Source: Paracoccaceae bacterium (GTDB lineage: Bacteria; Pseudomonadota; Alphaproteobacteria; Rhodobacterales; Rhodobacteraceae). Taken from it: a stretch of 62,534 bases of DNA. This document shows, piece by piece, positions 60,047 through 62,534 of this stretch. Location: positions 1 through 62,534 of the forward strand of contig CACLGX010000006.1 in NCBI GenBank assembly GCA_902606585.1, read 5' to 3'. The notes beneath the pieces were generated by a model. The model was not told where the DNA came from. It saw only the letters and a list, made by a program, of their open reading frames with translations, and made no database searches. The first letter of the stretch is position 1; every line of letters starts with the position of its first letter. A program made the position numbers and the translations under genes.

Positions 60047-61612
60047 TTAAAAGAATCCATCTGGTTCTTCAGCGTAAGATACCAATACATTTTTAGTTTG
60101 TTGATAATGATTAAGCATCATTTTGTGGGTTTCTCGGCCGATACCAGAATTTTTATAGCCACCAAAAGCTGCATGCGCCGGGTATGAATGATAATTATTT
60201 ACCCAAACTCTACCAGCTTGGATTCCGCCTCCCATTCTATAACAAGTGTTGGCGTTTCTTGACCATACTCCAGCCCCTAAACCATACAGAGTGTCGTTGG
60301 CTATTGCTAATGCTTCGGCTTCGTCTTTGAAAGTAGTGACAGATACTACTGGTCCAAAAATTTCTTCTTGGAAAATTCTCATTGAATTGTTGCCCTTAAA
60401 CGCAGTAGGAGCCACATAATAGCCTCCACTCAAGGAACCCTCCATCTGACGTTTGCCACCGCCAAATAGGACTTTCGCTCCCTCTTGAACACCGACGTCC
60501 ATGTAGGACATTATTTTTTCAAATTGTTCATTCGATGCTTGAGCACCAACTTGGGTATTCAGGTCAAATGGAGTACCACAATTCAACATATTAACACGAT
60601 CTTCGACCATGGCCATAAAGGGCTCATAGATGTCTTCGTGAATCAAGGCACGTGAAGGGCAGGTACAAACTTCACCTTGATTAAAGTAAGCGTGCAAAAA
60701 TCCCTCTACACATCTAGATATATAGTCGTCTGAGCCATCCATTACATCTTTGAAGAAAATATTTGGACTTTTGCCGCCCAGTTCAAGCGTAACTGGAATA
60801 AGGTTTTCAGAGGCATACTGCATTATCAATTTACCGGTAGTTGTTTCTCCGGTGAAACCAACTTTTGCTATGCGATTGCTTGAAGCTAGCGGTTTACCCG
60901 CTTCCACTCCAAAGCCTTGAACAATATTAACCACACCCGGCGGTATCAAATCCTCTATTAATTCCATCAAAACGCAAATAGAAAACGGTGTTTGTTCAGC
61001 TGGTTTTAATACAACTGCATTTCCTGCAGCCAGGGCAGGAGCAAGTTTCCAAGCAGCCATTAGTATTGGGAAATTCCAAGGTATAATTTGCCCTACTACC
61101 CCAAGTGGCTCTGGGTAATGATAAGCCATCATTCCCAACGCGGAGTTTCCTCCTCCAGATGACATTCCATCTATGTTTCCAATAGTTCCTTCCTGAGATC
61201 GGATGGCACCTGCAAAGTACCGAAAATGATCAACTGTCAAAGGAATATCTGCAGCATGGCCTTCTCTAATAGGTTTTCCATTATCTAAAGTTTCAGCCAA
61301 AGCAAGCATTTCGGTATTTTCTTCAATACGGTCAGCAATTTTTAATAAAATATTTGCTCGTATTGCTGGACCTGTTTTACCCCAATCTGGAGCAGCTTTA
61401 TGGGCGGCGTCCAGTGCCAACTCAATATCTTTTGAGTTAGATCTTGGTATTTCACATATTACCTTGCCCGTTGTTGGCGACGTATTTTCGAAATATTTTC
61501 CGTCTTTTGGTGAGCACCATTTTCCTCCGATATAATTTTCATATCGGCTTTTGGGCATTAGTTTTGCTCCGGTGTCACCCGGGTATACAAAAAGTGTAGA
61601 ATTATCTAGCAT
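60047..61612 (-). CDS. Aldehyde dehydrogenase, AldB/ExaC-like
   Basis: An NAD(P)-dependent aldehyde dehydrogenase of about 521 residues. Motifs are the cofactor-binding [25 protein letters not shown], the catalytic Glu in [16 protein letters not shown], the nucleophile Cys in [13 protein letters not shown], and the C-terminal [28 protein letters not shown]. The frame extends upstream to an ATG at 61669, but the ATG at 61612 has a GGAGAA SD and gives the usual N-terminus, so I use it. It likely oxidises acetaldehyde or related short aldehydes. It is in an operon with the DUF779 gene. Confidence 0.94.
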   Translation of the reverse strand: MLDNSTLFVYPGDTGAKLMPKSRYENYIGGKWCSPKDGKYFENTSPTTGKVICEIPRSNSKDIELALDAAHKAAPDWGKTGPAIRANILLKIADRIEENTEMLALAETLDNGKPIREGHAADIPLTVDHFRYFAGAIRSQEGTIGNIDGMSSGGGNSALGMMAYHYPEPLGVVGQIIPWNFPILMAAWKLAPALAAGNAVVLKPAEQTPFSICVLMELIEDLIPPGVVNIVQGFGVEAGKPLASSNRIAKVGFTGETTTGKLIMQYASENLIPVTLELGGKSPNIFFKDVMDGSDDYISRCVEGFLHAYFNQGEVCTCPSRALIHEDIYEPFMAMVEDRVNMLNCGTPFDLNTQVGAQASNEQFEKIMSYMDVGVQEGAKVLFGGGKRQMEGSLSGGYYVAPTAFKGNNSMRIFQEEIFGPVVSVTTFKDEAEALAIANDTLYGLGAGVWSRNANTCYRMGGGIQAGRVWVNNYHSYPAHAAFGGYKNSGIGRETHKMMLNHYQQTKNVLVSYAEEPDGFF

Positions 61613-61722
61613 TGATTTCTCCAACGTTACTAAGGGTTTCTTGTCTGGCGATTGCTTGACAAAATTCAATCTTGTTCGTCGGGAGCTTCTTTATTCCATT
61701 AAATAAAATAGTCACAGTTATA

Positions 61723-61752
61723 ACAAGAACACTCTTGTCAAGAACTGGTGTT
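61723..61752. promoter_or_regulatory. Overlapping palindromes upstream of the aldehyde dehydrogenase gene
   Basis: Overlapping dyads lie about 110-140 bases before the dehydrogenase start: ACAAGA-acac-TCTTGT (61723-61738), TCTTG-t-CAAGA (61733-61743), and outer AACAC/GTGTT (61728-61732 with 61748-61752). They are suitable operators for a dimeric regulator of the dehydrogenase unit. On the minus strand TTGACA lies inside them, but no well-spaced -10 box is visible. Confidence 0.5.
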
Positions 61753-61986
61753 TTCTCCCCATAAACAAATTATTTTCACGGACAAAAAAGTCAACATGTA
61801 TAACTACAAAAGATTTTTACAAAGGGACCTTTCTTGATTTTCCTATTTTTATAATATTAGCGTATAATTTCGCCACAATCATTGCTTCCGCACTTTAAAT
61901 ACTCATCTCGAAATACACTTGCTATCAATACAAAGAAAAAAAGTGAAACCACGAAACCTTTATCAACAGGTATTTTCATCTTAACC

Positions 61987-62211
61987 ATGACGGCATCAGG
62001 TGTATTTACAGGAAATTGTGCCAAGCACAATAAAGCAAATTTAGAAGCTATGGCTTGTTAAGTTGGTTTTTTAGCATTCACCTTCCTATCACGCTTTAAT
62101 GGAGGTTTCGAAACCTCAGCGGAAAGTTTTTGGGAACGCTTCGAGGTAGCAAAGATAGATATTATCGAAGAGCTCAACTCGCTACAGGAACGGGAAATGA
62201 GAACTAACTAA
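61987..62211 (+). pseudogene. Small gene interrupted by an in-frame stop
   Basis: From the ATG at 61987 the frame reads MTASGVFTGNCAKHNK...AMAC and reaches TAA at 62059-62061, then continues in the same frame for 49 codons, VGFLAFTFLSRFNGGFETS...EMRTN and stop (62209-62211). The second half is coding-like, with helical Glu-rich sequence (FWERFEVAKIDIIEELNSL). One nonsense change would explain it. The family is unknown. The frame is also open upstream to at least 61870, so the ancestral gene may have been longer. Confidence 0.45.
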
Positions 62212-62271
62212 ATGACTTATATGAGCATCTTATTTAATAAGTATCCTCACTCTCTACAATCTTCCACAAGT

Positions 62272-62286
62272 TCCACACCTTCCACA
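62272..62286 (-). repeat. 15-bp inverted repeat, right copy
   Basis: TCCACACCTTCCACA is the exact reverse complement of 59469-59483. It sits in a stretch of 9-base words (CTTCCACAAG, TTCCACACC, TTCCACAAA; 62261-62289). Confidence 0.65.
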
Positions 62287-62439
62287 AACAGTATCCCCAC
62301 CCCAACTCACATTACCTACCATTCACTCACTAAGTTATTTATTTGAGTCAATTGGTTTGCTACGGTTGTAGCAAATTGAGACATCAAAATAATATTATGA
62401 TTTATATTATTGGATGACAGTGAACGAACAGGTAAAAGA

Positions 62440-62534
62440 ATGCGCTCTTTTTTATTAGTTATTTTGATCACACTTTTACCAAACTTTTCTTTGTCAGATG
62501 AAGTGACTGCTGAAGCACAGCGCTTGCTCAATGA
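62440..62534 (+). CDS. Secreted protein, N-terminal part (cut by the window end)
   Basis: An ATG at 62440 opens a frame that runs off the end of the window: MRSFLLVILITLLPNFSLSD then EVTAEAQRLLN. The first 19 residues are a clear Sec signal peptide with cleavage near LS-D. AGGTAAAAG precedes the start as a weak SD. The remainder is outside the window, so its function is unknown. Confidence 0.65.
   Translation, partial: MRSFLLVILITLLPNFSLSDEVTAEAQRLLN

Noticed and set aside
62316-62531. Minus-strand frame of 71 codons at the window end
   Set aside because: It is antisense to a well-formed signal-peptide gene start at 62440 and has no recognisable features.

Overview
The window is AT-rich (well under 45% GC by eye), densely coded DNA. 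Its gene families are typical of a marine alphaproteobacterium, probably a low-GC member of the Rhodobacterales: a TRAP transporter, ATP-type PEP carboxykinase, a DUF5681 protein, a DUF779 plus aldehyde dehydrogenase pair, LysE exporters, L-fuconate dehydratase and a ParA-containing chemosensory cluster. There is no rRNA or tRNA gene, so the taxonomy is inferred from gene content only. Many starts are TTG or GTG with good Shine-Dalgarno (SD) sequences.

0.2-12.7 kb: a complete one-strand chemosensory operon. Order: ParA-like ATPase, tandem CheW-domain protein, two transmembrane chemoreceptors, a hybrid CheA (two Hpt domains and a receiver), a multi-receiver adenylate cyclase, CheR and CheB. 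There is no flagellar gene and no stand-alone CheY, so the obvious output is cAMP. The two receptors have different sensory halves but share an identical 1126-bp signalling half.

12.7-13.6 kb: a CueR/HmrR-like MerR regulator divergent from a DUF4396 membrane protein, with a textbook 19-bp-spacer MerR promoter between them.

13.7-31.7 kb: a large sugar-catabolism locus in several transcription units. It holds two lactonase-type hydrolases, a TIM-barrel isomerase, two PfkB kinases, an aldo/keto reductase, a BtpA (SgcQ-like) plus M42 (SgcX-like) pair, an FGGY kinase, a four-gene ABC importer, FucU, a Gfo/Idh/MocA oxidoreductase, L-fuconate dehydratase and a PhyH dioxygenase. Together they give most of a non-phosphorylative L-fucose (or related 6-deoxy sugar) pathway plus a kinase branch of unknown substrate.

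31.7-51.1 kb: central and accessory metabolism and transport: pckA with a tandem upstream operator, a YghU-like GST, a TRAP transporter with a terminator-like hairpin after the binding-protein gene, an intergenic region with a likely small RNA, an ABC1/UbiB-like kinase, small enzymes, two LysE exporters, htpG, a MaoC-like protein, an iron alcohol dehydrogenase, a three-domain kinase/M23/aminotransferase fusion and an SLC13 transporter.

51.2-62.5 kb: an accessory stretch with more non-coding DNA, small proteins, gene remnants and repeats. Two secreted YHYH proteins lie between an intact DUF5681 gene and a broken copy of its 3' end. DUF3303, NTF2-like, EamA, an ABC exporter, DUF779 and aldehyde dehydrogenase genes follow, with gene fragments and short repeats between them. 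The window ends inside the signal-peptide end of a secreted protein.
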